Assembly: GCF_030866785.1 (NCBI RefSeq) | Contig: NZ_CP133018.1 | Coordinates: 2,790,001 to 2,854,000 of the forward strand | From: Agromyces protaetiae | GTDB taxonomy: Bacteria; Actinomycetota; Actinomycetes; Actinomycetales; Microbacteriaceae | Reading direction: 5' to 3' | Length of the DNA stretch: 64,000 nt | Shown: positions 32,303 to 41,951 of the stretch, piece after piece | Layout of the letters: each line of letters opens with the position of its first letter | Numbering within the stretch: the stretch's first letter is position 1 | Notes under the pieces: model-generated | Told to the model about the DNA's origin: nothing | What the model saw: the letters and a program-made list of their open reading frames with translations, nothing else | Database searches by the model: none | Made by a program: the position numbers and the translations under genes

Positions 32303-34297
32303 GTGCCAACTTTGTTCCGGGGGGACATTCAAGGCCTCCGCGCACTCGCCGTCCTGCTCGTTTTGCTCTACCACAGTGGTGTTTCTGTGCTGAGCGGCGG
32401 CTACGTCGGGGTCGATGTGTTCTTCGTGATCAGCGGGTTCCTGATCACGAGCCATATCTGGCGCGAGATCGACCAAACCGGTCGGCTACGGTTCGCTCAG
32501 TTCTATGCGCGACGCGCGCGACGAATCCTGCCCGCATCGTTCGCGGTACTCATCCTCTCAGTCGCAGCAGCACTTATCTGGCTACCACCGTTGCAGCACC
32601 CGGCGATGCTTCAAGCTGCTGCCGCCACCGCCGCATACGTACCCAACGTGCTCTTCGCTGCGCAAGGAACTAACTACCTCGCGGAGACGGCGCCGTCTGT
32701 CTTCCAGCACTATTGGTCGCTGGGCATTGAAGAGCAGTTCTATCTGATCTGGCCGCTTCTCATGCTTGCGGCGTTCGTGCTCACCCGCCGGTCATATCGC
32801 GGCCTGCTCATCACATTGGTCATTCTCGTCATCGGGTCTTTCGCCTTGTCGATCATCGCCACCGGCGTTTCACAGCCCATCGCCTTCTTCATGTTGCCGA
32901 CGCGGGCCTGGGAACTCGGCGTGGGCGGTTTGCTTGCGCTCCTGGTCGCGCGCGCGCCGCACTGGCTTTCGCTGCCCGGCGTTCCTCTGGTTGGCTGGCT
33001 CGGCCTCGGGATGATCGCGGCGTCGGCACTCGTCTTCACGTCATCGACGCCCTTCCCGGGCTGGCAGGCGGCGATCCCCGTTCTTGGGACCGCGCTCGTC
33101 ATCCTCGCGGGAAGCGGGAGAAGCACGCGGCTGGGCCCGGCGAGGTCGCTGTCGGTGCGACCGGCGCTGTTTCTCGGCGCGATCTCCTACTCGCTGTATC
33201 TCGTCCATTGGCCCCTGCTCGTCATTCCCCAGGAGGCGATCGGACTGTCGGCGCCCCTGCCCTCGTGGCTAACCCTCTCGCTTGGCGCTCTTGCCATTCC
33301 ACTGGCTTGGCTGTCGTGGCGATTCATCGAGGAACCATTCAGGAAGAGCGGCCGGGCCGCAAAGCGCCCGGCCCGGCATTCCCTGCTGACCGCACTCGGT
33401 GCCTCAGCCGGCGTTGTCGTGCTTGCGCTCGGAGGAGCGGTCGCAGCCCAGGGCCAGCCGCTCACTTCGGGCAGCGTGGCACCGGCAGCTGAGGTCACGA
33501 CCCAACCAGACGGGACTGATCACGTCCCGGCGAACATGCGACCAACTCTGCGTAGCGCAGAGCACGACAATCCAGTGGTGTACGAGAACGGATGCCACCG
33601 CGAATCGGGCTCAAGCGATCCCGCAGGTTGCATGGTCGGCGACAATGGGGATGCTCCCTTGGTGGCGCTCTTCGGCGACTCACACGCGGCACAGTGGTAC
33701 CCGGCCCTGGCGCGCCTCGCTGAGAGTGGCACCATCAGACTCGACAGTAACTCCAAGAGTCGCTGCGCATCCGCGTCACTTCCTGAACCGGCGTACGCCT
33801 CGTGCTCAACGTGGCGCCAAGGCGTCATTGATCGCCTCGCGGATACCGCGCCGGACATCGTCATCCTCGCGAATTATGCGTCGGCGCAAGTCGCGGGCAG
33901 CCCTGATCCGGGCACTGAATGGCGGGACGCACTGGCGACAACAGTTGGCAAACTGCATGAGTCTTCTCACGTTGTTGTGATGGCTGATAGCCCTCACGGG
34001 CGAGCGACACCCGCGATATGCCTTTCGGCTCACCTCGACAACGCCTCAGCCTGCGCGCTCCCCCGATCAGATGCTCTGGACGAGGCTACCCGAGCCGCCG
34101 AAGCGTCAGTCCCAGAAACGACCTATGTGGACCTCACGGAGTACTTCTGCAACGAGGACGTGTGCCCGACAGTCATCGGGGACACCCTCGTCTATCGCGA
34201 CGCGCACCACCTGACGGCAACGTTCTCCGCGTCCTTGTCGGCCGTGCTCGAGGAAGCGATCGAGCCGATTCTGGAGAGATCTGCCCTGGCTGAATGA
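32303..34297 (+). CDS. OafA/YrhL-type acyltransferase with C-terminal SGNH domain
   Basis: A 664-residue integral membrane enzyme that transfers acetyl or similar groups to surface polysaccharide. The acyltransferase-3 domain (residues 1-360, about ten helices) has RGDIQGLRALAVLLVLLYHS, the catalytic-type His in LLYHSG, FFVISGFLITSHIWRE and FYARRARRILPA. The extracellular SGNH hydrolase-like domain has block I LVALFGDSHAAQWYPAL and the terminal DAHHLTATFS with the Asp-His pair. Starts at GTG 32303. Codon use is visibly less GC-rich than its neighbours and it lies between two direct repeats (31025-31395 and 34387-34750), so acquisition by transfer is likely. Confidence 0.92.
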   Translation: MPTLFRGDIQGLRALAVLLVLLYHSGVSVLSGGYVGVDVFFVISGFLITSHIWREIDQTGRLRFAQFYARRARRILPASFAVLILSVAAALIWLPPLQHPAMLQAAAATAAYVPNVLFAAQGTNYLAETAPSVFQHYWSLGIEEQFYLIWPLLMLAAFVLTRRSYRGLLITLVILVIGSFALSIIATGVSQPIAFFMLPTRAWELGVGGLLALLVARAPHWLSLPGVPLVGWLGLGMIAASALVFTSSTPFPGWQAAIPVLGTALVILAGSGRSTRLGPARSLSVRPALFLGAISYSLYLVHWPLLVIPQEAIGLSAPLPSWLTLSLGALAIPLAWLSWRFIEEPFRKSGRAAKRPARHSLLTALGASAGVVVLALGGAVAAQGQPLTSGSVAPAAEVTTQPDGTDHVPANMRPTLRSAEHDNPVVYENGCHRESGSSDPAGCMVGDNGDAPLVALFGDSHAAQWYPALARLAESGTIRLDSNSKSRCASASLPEPAYASCSTWRQGVIDRLADTAPDIVILANYASAQVAGSPDPGTEWRDALATTVGKLHESSHVVVMADSPHGRATPAICLSAHLDNASACALPRSDALDEATRAAEASVPETTYVDLTEYFCNEDVCPTVIGDTLVYRDAHHLTATFSASLSAVLEEAIEPILERSALAE

Positions 34298-34360
34298 CAT
34301 CGGCGGCGCTCCGTGGCGAACTGCGCCGAGAATCGCGGGCCCGAAAGCCAGGAACAAGTC

Positions 34361-35494
34361 TTACGTTGCGCGCGGTCCGCCATTGCGGGTCCGCCCACTC
34401 ACGAACCGCATCCCCATCTCGAGCGGCCCGCGCCCCACGAACCGGCGCCAGCACCAGGCGAACACCATCGACCCCACGATGAGTCCGATCGTGAGCGGCC
34501 ACGAGTCATCGGTCTTGAAGCCGTTCTCGACGCGGATCGCGGCCGCAAGTACAAGGAGGTGCACGGTGTAGATCGTGAACGGCATCGCGCCCATCGCGGT
34601 GATCGGCGAGAGCAGAGCGGATGCCACGCGGCGAACCCGTTCGCGCGCGAGGCCGGTGAGCGTCACGGTCGCGGCGACGACGAGCGCCCCCACACCGACG
34701 TTGCCGAGCGCTTGCAGCGACTCTCCCACCGCGAAGCTGGTGACCGACGAGGCCGCGATGGACGGGTCGAGTTGCTGCTGTGCTCCGAGCTCGAGCAGAG
34801 CGACACCGGCGGGTAGGAAGACGATTGCCGCAGCGGTGCCGATCAACGCCGTCCACGCGATGACGTCCGGCCTGGTCATTCCGTATCGCGCGAGGGCGAG
34901 GCCGATGAGCATGACGGGGACCCACTCGATCACCGGGTAGGCACCAGAGATGAACCAATCGACGGGCAGATTAACCCGCGCGAGACGTGCGTCGGCGACC
35001 CATTGCTCTCGGCTCAGCACAACGGCGAGCCCCGGAGCGATCGCGAGACCGACGATGCCGACACCGAGCGCGACCTGCTTCGGCAGGAACAGGAGTGGCA
35101 GCAGCACGAGGAAGGCGACCCCGTAGACGTCGAGGATGATGAATACGAGCGGCGCGACGGTCGCCGTGATGATCAGACCCAGCGCGATGAGGATGACCGC
35201 GCGGATGCCGATCTGGATACGGAGGCGCCTGCGCGCGGGCCCGCCGGCGAACCCTCGGGCGGCCGGCGTCGGGCGTGTGCCACCGCTGATGAATCCCAGT
35301 GCGAGCCCTGCGGTGAGCGCGAACAGCAGGCGCGGCCGTTCGTCGGCGATCGCGAGCAATTCGGCGCCTTCGAGCGTTGCCGCAACCGGAGCCGCGTGCG
35401 CGATGAACATGCCGATGAGGGCAAGCCCGCGCGCGGTGTCGACGCCGTCGACGCGGCTGCGCGTCGCGCTCCGCGGCTCGGCGACCTTCGTCAT
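34361..35494 (-). CDS. DUF418/DUF1624-type multipass membrane protein
   Basis: A 377-residue protein with about nine or ten hydrophobic segments. The start RVDGVDTARGLALIGMFIAHA is the hallmark of the heparan-alpha-glucosaminide acetyltransferase-like/DUF1624 N-terminus, and GAMPFTIYTVHLLVLAA plus RRFVGRGPLEMGMR is the DUF418-like C-terminal signature. These proteins may move acyl groups across the membrane. It begins five bases after the universal stress gene stop and is co-transcribed with it. Its 3' third is duplicated at 31010-31395. Confidence 0.85.
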   Translation of the reverse strand: MTKVAEPRSATRSRVDGVDTARGLALIGMFIAHAAPVAATLEGAELLAIADERPRLLFALTAGLALGFISGGTRPTPAARGFAGGPARRRLRIQIGIRAVILIALGLIITATVAPLVFIILDVYGVAFLVLLPLLFLPKQVALGVGIVGLAIAPGLAVVLSREQWVADARLARVNLPVDWFISGAYPVIEWVPVMLIGLALARYGMTRPDVIAWTALIGTAAAIVFLPAGVALLELGAQQQLDPSIAASSVTSFAVGESLQALGNVGVGALVVAATVTLTGLARERVRRVASALLSPITAMGAMPFTIYTVHLLVLAAAIRVENGFKTDDSWPLTIGLIVGSMVFAWCWRRFVGRGPLEMGMRFVSGRTRNGGPRAT

Positions 35495-35499
35495 GCGGG

Positions 35500-36351
35500 T
35501 CAGCGCACTACGACCGTGGGCGCTTCGAGGTGCGAGAGCACGCCGTGGCTCACCGACCCGAGGAGGAAGCGTGCAAGCGGGCCACGGCCGTGGCTGCCGA
35601 CGATGAGCATCTTCGCGTCGACGGCTTCATCGGCGAGTGCTGTGACTGGGTCGCCCGTGATGACCCGGCGAACGATCTCGACATTCGGGTGCGTGCTGAC
35701 GATCGACTCGAGCGCCTCATCGAGCAGCTCCTCGGCCGCCTGGCTGAGTTCGTCGGTGCCGACCATCGCGACGCCGTACCCGTATTCGCCGCCGGCGATG
35801 ACCGCGATGTCCCACGCGTGCACGGCGATGAGCGGCTCACCGATACGTTCCGCCTCGTGCACGGCGAATTCGAGCGCGCGTGCCCCCTCGGGAGACCCGT
35901 CGACGCCCACTACGACGCCGTTTCGGGCAGTGAGGTCGACGTCCGGGATGACCGCCACCGGCGCGTGGCTCGCTGCGGCGATGCGGAGGCTGTGCACGCC
36001 GCGGCGGCTGGGTCGTCGCCCGCCGTGCCAGTCCGTTGCGACGACGAGCAGCTCGACGGACTTTGAGATACGCTCGAAGACCTCCTCGGCGCGACCCTGC
36101 TGAAGGTCGGTGACGATCTCGATCCCCGGGGCGGCGGAGTCAGCGGTCACGCGGGCAGCTTCAAGGGAGTCGCGAGCACCCGTCTGCGCGGCGAGGAGCA
36201 GCTCGGCGTCGCCGGTCGCTTCGATCGCCCGGTCGACCACGTGAACGAGCCGGAGACGAGCGCCTCGGGCCCCTGCGTGTTCGGCCGCCCACCGCACGGC
36301 TCGCTCGCTCGCCGCTCCGGCGTTGCTGACTCCGACCGCGATCTCTGTCAT
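35500..36351 (-). CDS. Universal stress protein (two UspA domains)
   Basis: A 283-residue protein with tandem Usp domains. Domain 1 (MTEIAVGVSNAGAASERAV ... LLVVATDWHGGRRPSRRGVHS) lacks the full ATP loop; domain 2 (GVVVGVDGSPEGARALEFAV ... LIVGSHGRGPLARFLLGSVS) has the G-x2-G-x9-G(S/T) ATP-binding motif. ATG 36351 follows GGGAGGG. Cytoplasmic, probably stress- or redox-responsive. Transcribed together with the DUF418 gene. Confidence 0.93.
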   Translation of the reverse strand: MTEIAVGVSNAGAASERAVRWAAEHAGARGARLRLVHVVDRAIEATGDAELLLAAQTGARDSLEAARVTADSAAPGIEIVTDLQQGRAEEVFERISKSVELLVVATDWHGGRRPSRRGVHSLRIAAASHAPVAVIPDVDLTARNGVVVGVDGSPEGARALEFAVHEAERIGEPLIAVHAWDIAVIAGGEYGYGVAMVGTDELSQAAEELLDEALESIVSTHPNVEIVRRVITGDPVTALADEAVDAKMLIVGSHGRGPLARFLLGSVSHGVLSHLEAPTVVVR

Positions 36352-36461
36352 CCGACCCTCCCCGTGTGACCTAACTCCATCCTCACGTGTGCTCGGTGTG
36401 GAAACCAGTGCCCGACACGCTGCGACGCACAACCGTCACACGGCATCCATAGTGTGGAGGC

Positions 36462-36899
36462 ATGCCTCGCCCCGTGCTCCGACCGAAGCCTGTCCTTGCG
36501 GCGCTCGGCGGCTATGTGGGCGGGGTGGCACTCATCGCGTTCTGGCCGACACCGGTAGACCGGCCCGTGTCAGGAGCATTGCGCGGTGTGCTGAACCGGT
36601 TGCACGAGATCGGCGTTCCGGCGTGGTTCAACTACGCCTTCGTCGAGTTCGCTGCGAACGTGATGCTGTTCGTGCCGCTGGGGTTCCTGGTCGCCGCGCT
36701 GCTTGGCCGACGGCGTGCGTGGGTCGCGATCATCGTCGGCGCGCTTGCGAGCATCGCGATCGAGTGCGTGCAGTGGCTGATGCTGCCCGAACGCTATCCG
36801 TCGGCGGGCGACGTGCTCGCGAACACCATCGGTGCAGGCATTGGCGCCGCCGTCCTCGCCGTGGTGGTGTCCTGGCCGTCGCATTCGCGCTCGGCGTAG
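36462..36899 (+). CDS. VanZ-like membrane protein
   Basis: A 145-residue VanZ-family protein with four membrane segments. Diagnostic blocks are LIAFWPTPVD, NYAFVEFAANVMLFVPLGFL, SIAIECVQWLMLPERYPSAGDVLANTIGAGIG. The polar residues within the helices (E, N, D) are conserved in the family. VanZ lowers teicoplanin susceptibility in enterococci; actinobacterial homologues are of unknown role in the envelope. Divergent from the stress-protein operon. Confidence 0.9.
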   Translation: MPRPVLRPKPVLAALGGYVGGVALIAFWPTPVDRPVSGALRGVLNRLHEIGVPAWFNYAFVEFAANVMLFVPLGFLVAALLGRRRAWVAIIVGALASIAIECVQWLMLPERYPSAGDVLANTIGAGIGAAVLAVVVSWPSHSRSA

Positions 36900-36928
36900 C
36901 TCCTCAGGCAACGAACCCGCAGACGCAG

Positions 36929-36958
36929 TGATGCCCGGGTCCGTAGACCCGGGCATCA
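36929..36958. terminator. Perfect palindromic terminator between converging genes
   Basis: TGATGCCCGGGTC and GACCCGGGCATCA pair over 13 bases around CGTA. It lies 30 bases after the VanZ stop and 21 bases beyond the end of the LPSTG gene on the other strand, so it can serve both. Confidence 0.8.
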
Positions 36959-36978
36959 CTCGGAGCTCTATCGGAGAC

Positions 36979-37503
36979 TCAGGCCTGGTTGCGCGAGCGG
37001 CGGACCGTCGAGAGCACGACGACCAGTGCGGCACCGAGCAGCAGGGCGCCACCACCGATCCACATGAACAGGACCGTGTCCACACCGGTGCTGGGGAGAC
37101 CGCTGTCAGGGCCCGCGCCCGGGCCGGTGCCAGGGCCCGTGCCGGGGCCGCTGCCGTCAGCCGGGACGACCGTCAGCGTCGCCGTGGCGACGCTCTGGCC
37201 CGCGGTGACCGTGATCGTGTAGGTGCCCGGCTGGGTAGCCGATGCTGTGTAGGTGACCGAGCCGTTCGCGTCGGTCGGCTTCGAAGCCGTGCCCGCCTTC
37301 AGGATGGCGAGCGTGACGGCGTCAGGTGCAACGGCGGTGGAGGGCGTGTTCGGCGGCAGACCCGTAAACGTGAGTGCGACCGCCTCGCCCGCCTGGACGG
37401 TCTCCGCGATTGGCGGCTGTTCGCCGTACGCGTTCGCCGCGGCCGGTGCCGCGAACAGGGCGACGACCGCGACGGCCGCGCCAGCAAAGAGCTTTCTAAG
37501 CAT
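36979..37503 (-). CDS. Small LPSTG-anchored surface protein
   Basis: A 174-residue secreted protein: signal peptide (FAGAAVAVVALFAAPAAANA), a single Ig-like domain (VQAGEAVALTFTGLPPNTPS ... GTYTITVTAGQSVATATLTV), a GPGTGPGTGPGAGP linker, then LPSTG, a hydrophobic segment and the basic tail RRSRNQA. Sortase would link it to the wall. GAGGGG precedes ATG 37503; an ATG at 37518 with GGGGGAAA upstream is also possible. It is a likely extracellular adhesion or scaffold protein. No sortase gene is in the window. Confidence 0.85.
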   Translation of the reverse strand: MLRKLFAGAAVAVVALFAAPAAANAYGEQPPIAETVQAGEAVALTFTGLPPNTPSTAVAPDAVTLAILKAGTASKPTDANGSVTYTASATQPGTYTITVTAGQSVATATLTVVPADGSGPGTGPGTGPGAGPDSGLPSTGVDTVLFMWIGGGALLLGAALVVVLSTVRRSRNQA

Positions 37504-37577
37504 GGATGTACCCCTCATGTTTCCCCCGTACTGTGCCTGAGAAAGTGATGTCAGATCCCCGAATGGACACCACAACC

Positions 37578-39488
37578 TCAGCTTATAGAGAAGTCACAGG
37601 AAAGCGCGAGTCCAGACACTTCATTTTTGTAAATCATCGGTGTCGATTGAATTACGGGAGTGCGCGTTTCCGGCGCGTCGCCGAGGAAGCTGAAGCGCCA
37701 CGAGGTGCTCTCCCCCGGGGCGAGCGTCGCCTCGACTTTGCTCAGCGTATAGCCGGCGTCGGAGGTCGGATGATACGCGGCGGTCTCCCCGTTCTGTGTC
37801 ACGCCCAGGTTGAACGTGCCGGGCTCGGAGTACACGTGCACCGACGTCGCGATCTGGCCCGGCTCGTATTTGGATCCGCCGCCGAGCACGTACGACGGCA
37901 GAATTGCAGCCGCATCGCCCGGTGCGGTGTTCGTAAGCGTGACCTCGACCTCGTATTGCGGAACCCCGTCGTCACGGCACACCTGCACGCCCGAGCCGAT
38001 CTGCACATCGAGATATGCGTCCATCTTCGACATGGTCATGTCGTTCAGATACACACCGAAGGCTTGATCGCCGTCGCCCGACGTGGGCAGGCCGCCCGCG
38101 AGCGTGGTGTCCTCGAGGATCGCCTGCTCGGCAGGATCAGCGTTCCAGATCAAGATTCGCTGTTCGTCGCCCGCCTGCGCGAGCGCTTCGATAAGCATGC
38201 GCGGGTCGATCCCGCCGTTACTCACCGCCTCGAACACCGCGGCGGCCGCCGTGGCGAAGAACACATCTTGATCAGACGGATCCGGGAATTCGGCATAGAC
38301 GTCAGTCAGCAAGAGCTGCACCGCGTTGTCGGCTGTGAGTTCATGACCCGAGGGAAGCGAGACCGGCCCAGTGGCACGAAGCAGATAGCTCAGGGCAATC
38401 GGATCGACGGCAACGACGGAGGCGGGAGCACTGCCGAACTGGCGCGCCCACATTTCCCGCGCCACCGACGCACCGATCTGGAATTGGGGCGTGAACGTCA
38501 CGTTCTGGATATATCTGGCGGTGTTCTCTCCCCAGAGTGCCCGGGTCTCGAGGGGTAGATCGACCACCGGCGGATCGAACGGAGCGAAGTCGCTCGTGCT
38601 CGCTTGCTGCACGAGGTCGAAACCGCCGCCGTCCGTGCGGAGCAGCGCGAGAGCTCCCGGGATGCCGCCCGTCGATCGCAGCTCGGCGTTGTTCTGGAAA
38701 AGCAACAGAACGTCGCGGGGCCCTTCGGCGCCTAGCATCGCAGGCGCCAGTCGACTCGCGCGGTCGAGCGAGGCGATGAGGGGCGCCGCCTCTTCCAACA
38801 CCTCCCTCAGACGGTGGCGCGCATCCGCGAGCGGAGCGATCAGAGCCGCGGTGTCGACGCCCTCGTCGATGATCATGCGGTCCGCACGCTCGAATGCGGT
38901 TGCTGCGTCCCGGATCGGAGCCTGCAGATCGACGATCGGCTGCAGATCGATGCGTCCTCCAACGGGAGCGAACGCAGCGAGATCGAGTGAGGCGGAGGCC
39001 TCGGCGAGGGGCAAGACCGCTCCCGCGGCAACACGGTCGGCTGCGGCGGCAAGAACCCGCATGCCACGAAGGTTTTCTCCGGCCCAGGGCAGGACCTCCA
39101 TGGCCCGCCATATGGGGTCGCTCGTGAGTGCGGCGGCCTCCGCGGAGTGTTGCGCCAAGAGATCGGCCGTCGCCACCGCAGCCTCGACGTCCTGCGCGAT
39201 CACCTCCGCCTGCGCTTGCGAGGCGAGCGGCACCGCAGCCTCGAGCTCGCCCTTGGCGAGGAGCGCCCGGACGCCGACCCACGCAACTGCGAGCACGAGG
39301 AGGAGCGCGACCGAACCGACGCTCCACCAGACGATCCGACGGGCGCGTCGACGGCGGCGAGCAGACCGAGACCCGGACCGTGAAGAGTGAGTCGAACGGG
39401 AACAGGGCGATCGCGAGGAACGTGCGGACCTCGAGGAGCGCTCTAGGCCGCTCGAGCTCGTGGTGCCTGCGCGCGTGCCCTCAGTCAT
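37578..39488 (-). CDS. DUF4012 domain membrane protein of the polysaccharide region
   Basis: A 636-residue protein with a Ser/Arg-rich cytoplasmic N-terminus, one membrane helix (VWWSVGSVALLLVLAVAWVGV, about residues 53-75) and a large exported part. The DUF4012 core is seen in DVLLLFQNNAELRSTGGIPG, LLRDGGGF-like LRTDGGGFDLVQQ, TPQFQIGASVAREMWARQFG and SQD-type DPSDQDVFFATAAAAVF. DUF4012 proteins are common in actinobacterial exopolysaccharide loci and may take part in attachment or remodelling of the polymer, which has not been shown. The start has a weak RBS. Confidence 0.85.
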   Translation of the reverse strand: MTEGTRAGTTSSSGLERSSRSARSSRSPCSRSTHSSRSGSRSARRRRRARRIVWWSVGSVALLLVLAVAWVGVRALLAKGELEAAVPLASQAQAEVIAQDVEAAVATADLLAQHSAEAAALTSDPIWRAMEVLPWAGENLRGMRVLAAAADRVAAGAVLPLAEASASLDLAAFAPVGGRIDLQPIVDLQAPIRDAATAFERADRMIIDEGVDTAALIAPLADARHRLREVLEEAAPLIASLDRASRLAPAMLGAEGPRDVLLLFQNNAELRSTGGIPGALALLRTDGGGFDLVQQASTSDFAPFDPPVVDLPLETRALWGENTARYIQNVTFTPQFQIGASVAREMWARQFGSAPASVVAVDPIALSYLLRATGPVSLPSGHELTADNAVQLLLTDVYAEFPDPSDQDVFFATAAAAVFEAVSNGGIDPRMLIEALAQAGDEQRILIWNADPAEQAILEDTTLAGGLPTSGDGDQAFGVYLNDMTMSKMDAYLDVQIGSGVQVCRDDGVPQYEVEVTLTNTAPGDAAAILPSYVLGGGSKYEPGQIATSVHVYSEPGTFNLGVTQNGETAAYHPTSDAGYTLSKVEATLAPGESTSWRFSFLGDAPETRTPVIQSTPMIYKNEVSGLALSCDFSIS

Positions 39489-39743
39489 TCATACAGGTTA
39501 ACCATTCTCGAGGCGCGAGATAGACTGCCCGCACTGGCTTGCAACGAGCTAATGGGGGGCGTGCGTGCGAGACCGGCAGACGGGCTTTGCCGCGCCGAAC
39601 AACTCGTCCCTTCGGCCGTCGCTGACGTGTTACAGCTGGATGAACGTATTGATTGATCGGTTCGTCCTCCGGCTGTCTCCAGGCACAGTAGAAGCGAATG
39701 CCGACCGTACGGGCGCGTCGGATGAGTCTTGCGGAAGAGGGGC
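39489..39743. other. Control region between DUF4012 and the + polysaccharide operon
   Basis: These 255 bases are less GC-rich than the flanks (for example GAACGTATTGATTGATCGG near 39642) and should carry divergent promoters. I cannot assign a single -35/-10 pair with confidence, and no gene is present. Confidence 0.4.
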
Positions 39744-40988
39744 ATGAGAATCATTCACGCAGCCAGGCGGGTTCTGAACGCGGCCAAGGCCCGCCTCGTC
39801 GGCAACTGGGCAGAACTCGTGCTTCGTCGGCACCTTCAACGACACCCGAGTGCAGTTCGAAGCGGCATCGTGTTGATCGCTGCACCAGGTGGCGGCAACC
39901 TCGGCGACCAGGCGATGCTCGAGACCTTCCTCGATCAGACGAGAGGAACGACGGTATCCATCGTCGTCCCATCGGCATCGTCGATCTCCCTTGACCGCCC
40001 CGACGCGACGTTGATCGAGTTGCCTCACCTCACGCACGGGCGAGGCATCGGTCACATCCGTGACATGCGCGCCTTCGGTCGGGTGCTGGAGACCGCTGCC
40101 CAGGTGTTCATGGTCGGGGCCGACGTGATGGACGGAGCCTACAGCCCGCACGCTTCGGTAGTTCGCTGGCGGATCCTTCGCGCAGCTTCCGATCATGGCG
40201 TTTCGGCTCGCGTGCTCGGATTCAGCTGGAACAGTGCTCCCACCCGGAGCGCACTCAAGCAGATGCAGTTGGCCTCAAACTCTGGCGTCACGATGTGCGC
40301 CCGAGATCCGATGTCTGCGGAACGGCTGCGTAGAGCGGGATCGCGGACGGTGGAAGATGTCGCTGACATCGTCTTCCTTCTCCGTCGCGAGGACGATGAC
40401 GCTTCCGCGGTTCAAGAGGCGCGCCGTCTCCGCGACCAACACCGAAAGATCGCGCTCGTCAACGCGAGTGGACTCGTCGGCTCGCGAATGGACCAAGTGC
40501 CCGCCTACCGGGAAGCGATCGCTTGGCTCCACGCAAGGGGCTATGCGATCGTGATGCTCCCCCACGTCGATCGCGGGGCGAAGGGTGACGAGTGGGCGAT
40601 CTCAGAAGTCCTCGCCGGCCTCGACGAGACAATTCCGGTCCACCGATTGGGAATGCTGAGTCCAGCTGCCGTTCGATCGCTCACGCAGGTCGCGGACATC
40701 GTGATCAGCGGTCGCATGCATCTGGCCATCATGTCACTTTCGAACTCGACACTGCCCGTCGTGATCGCAACTCAAGGCAAGGTCCTCGGGCTCCTGACCC
40801 TGTTCGGGCTCGAACGACTCAGCGTCGAGCCGGACACATCGCTGAGCCGGAAACTACTGGAGGCAATCGAGTACCTGGACGCTCACGCTGCGCGCCTGCA
40901 GGATACTGCCGACGCCGCCCTCCCAGCCGTGATCGATCTCGCCCGCAGGAACTTCGAGTCCGTGCCCGTTCTCGCTGAAGGCGAATGA
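39744..40988 (+). CDS. Polysaccharide pyruvyl transferase family protein
   Basis: A 414-residue member of the PS_pyruv_trans (CsaB/WcaK) family, which adds ketal pyruvate to sugars using phosphoenolpyruvate. Motifs: VLIAAPGGGNLGDQAMLETF near residue 50, MVGADVMDGAY, VTMCARDPMSAERL, and ISGRMHLAIMSLSNSTLPVV with the conserved RxH of the C-terminal domain. ATG 39744 is chosen behind GAAGAGG; a TTG at 39729 is in frame. First gene of a five-gene + operon. The acidic pyruvate would add negative charge to the capsule. Confidence 0.88.
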   Translation: MRIIHAARRVLNAAKARLVGNWAELVLRRHLQRHPSAVRSGIVLIAAPGGGNLGDQAMLETFLDQTRGTTVSIVVPSASSISLDRPDATLIELPHLTHGRGIGHIRDMRAFGRVLETAAQVFMVGADVMDGAYSPHASVVRWRILRAASDHGVSARVLGFSWNSAPTRSALKQMQLASNSGVTMCARDPMSAERLRRAGSRTVEDVADIVFLLRREDDDASAVQEARRLRDQHRKIALVNASGLVGSRMDQVPAYREAIAWLHARGYAIVMLPHVDRGAKGDEWAISEVLAGLDETIPVHRLGMLSPAAVRSLTQVADIVISGRMHLAIMSLSNSTLPVVIATQGKVLGLLTLFGLERLSVEPDTSLSRKLLEAIEYLDAHAARLQDTADAALPAVIDLARRNFESVPVLAEGE

Positions 40989-41938
40989 TGCCGACCAAGT
41001 ACCTGTTTGCTGCGTCGACGGGCGGCCACCTCGCGCAACTGCATCGTCTGGCCGAGCATCTCGACGGCTCCGAAGACTCCTTGTGGGTCACGTTCCGTTC
41101 GCCGCAAAGCGAATCGCTCCTCCACGACCGGCGCGTCATGTACATCCCGTACATTCGCCCCAGAGACGCGAGAGGCGTCGCGCGTGGAATGGCCAGCATC
41201 GGCCGACTCCTCCGGCAGGAACGCTTCGACCGAGTCATGAGCACAGGTGCGGGGATCGCGCTCGCGGTGTTCCCCTTGACTCGACTTCGGCGTATTCCAA
41301 ACGACTACGTCGAGAGCGTCTCGCGCGTACAGGGTCCGTCGCTCACCGGACGGATCGTCGCCGCAAGTTCGCTCGCGTCGACCTGGACTCAGCACGCATC
41401 ATGGGCCTCGAAGCGATGGAAGCTTCGTTCGAGTGTTCTGGCGGGGTTTCGTTCGGTGCCGAAGCAAGCTCCCCCTGCGGATCGAGCGCCACTTCGTGTG
41501 TTCTGCACGCTCGGCACCATCGAGGGCTATCGCTTCGACTCGCTGATCGACCGTCTGATCGATGTCAGCGGCCCCGGAGCGCACCTCGTGTGGCAGCTCG
41601 GCTACTCCGCACGAGACGGACTACCTGGAACCACGCACTCGCTGATGTCGAATGCCGCCTTCGAGGATGCCGCGCTCACAGCAGATGTCGTCGTCACGCA
41701 CTCGGGGGTCGGGACCATCTTGAAACTGCTCGACCTGGGCATACGCCCCGTCGTCGTGCCGCGCCGATCCGCGAGGAACGAACACGTGGACGACCATCAG
41801 GAGCAGATCGCCGCGCTTGTCGAACGTGAGGGACTCGCCGTCGTCCGCGAGTCGGATGAATTGAAACAGGATGATCTCCGGCTCGCGAGCCGGCTTGCGG
41901 TGGAACCGCTGATCGGCCGTCACGACGATGCCCGCTGA
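40985..41938 (+). CDS. Glycosyltransferase of the EpsE/Alg14-Alg13 (PssD-PssE) type
   Basis: A 317-residue enzyme. The N-terminal half has the Alg14/PssD start FAASTGGHLAQLHRLAEHLDG and TGAGIALAVFPLTRL; the C-terminal half has the Alg13/PssE GT28 features FCTLGTIEGYRFDSLIDRL and VVTHSGVGTILKLLDLGIRPVVVPR, which bind the nucleotide sugar. In many bacteria these halves are separate subunits; here they form one chain. It should act at the cytoplasmic membrane on a lipid-linked sugar. It overlaps the previous gene (ATGA). Confidence 0.85.
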   Translation: MMPTKYLFAASTGGHLAQLHRLAEHLDGSEDSLWVTFRSPQSESLLHDRRVMYIPYIRPRDARGVARGMASIGRLLRQERFDRVMSTGAGIALAVFPLTRLRRIPNDYVESVSRVQGPSLTGRIVAASSLASTWTQHASWASKRWKLRSSVLAGFRSVPKQAPPADRAPLRVFCTLGTIEGYRFDSLIDRLIDVSGPGAHLVWQLGYSARDGLPGTTHSLMSNAAFEDAALTADVVVTHSGVGTILKLLDLGIRPVVVPRRSARNEHVDDHQEQIAALVEREGLAVVRESDELKQDDLRLASRLAVEPLIGRHDDAR

Positions 41939-41951
41939 CCATGAGGGACGA

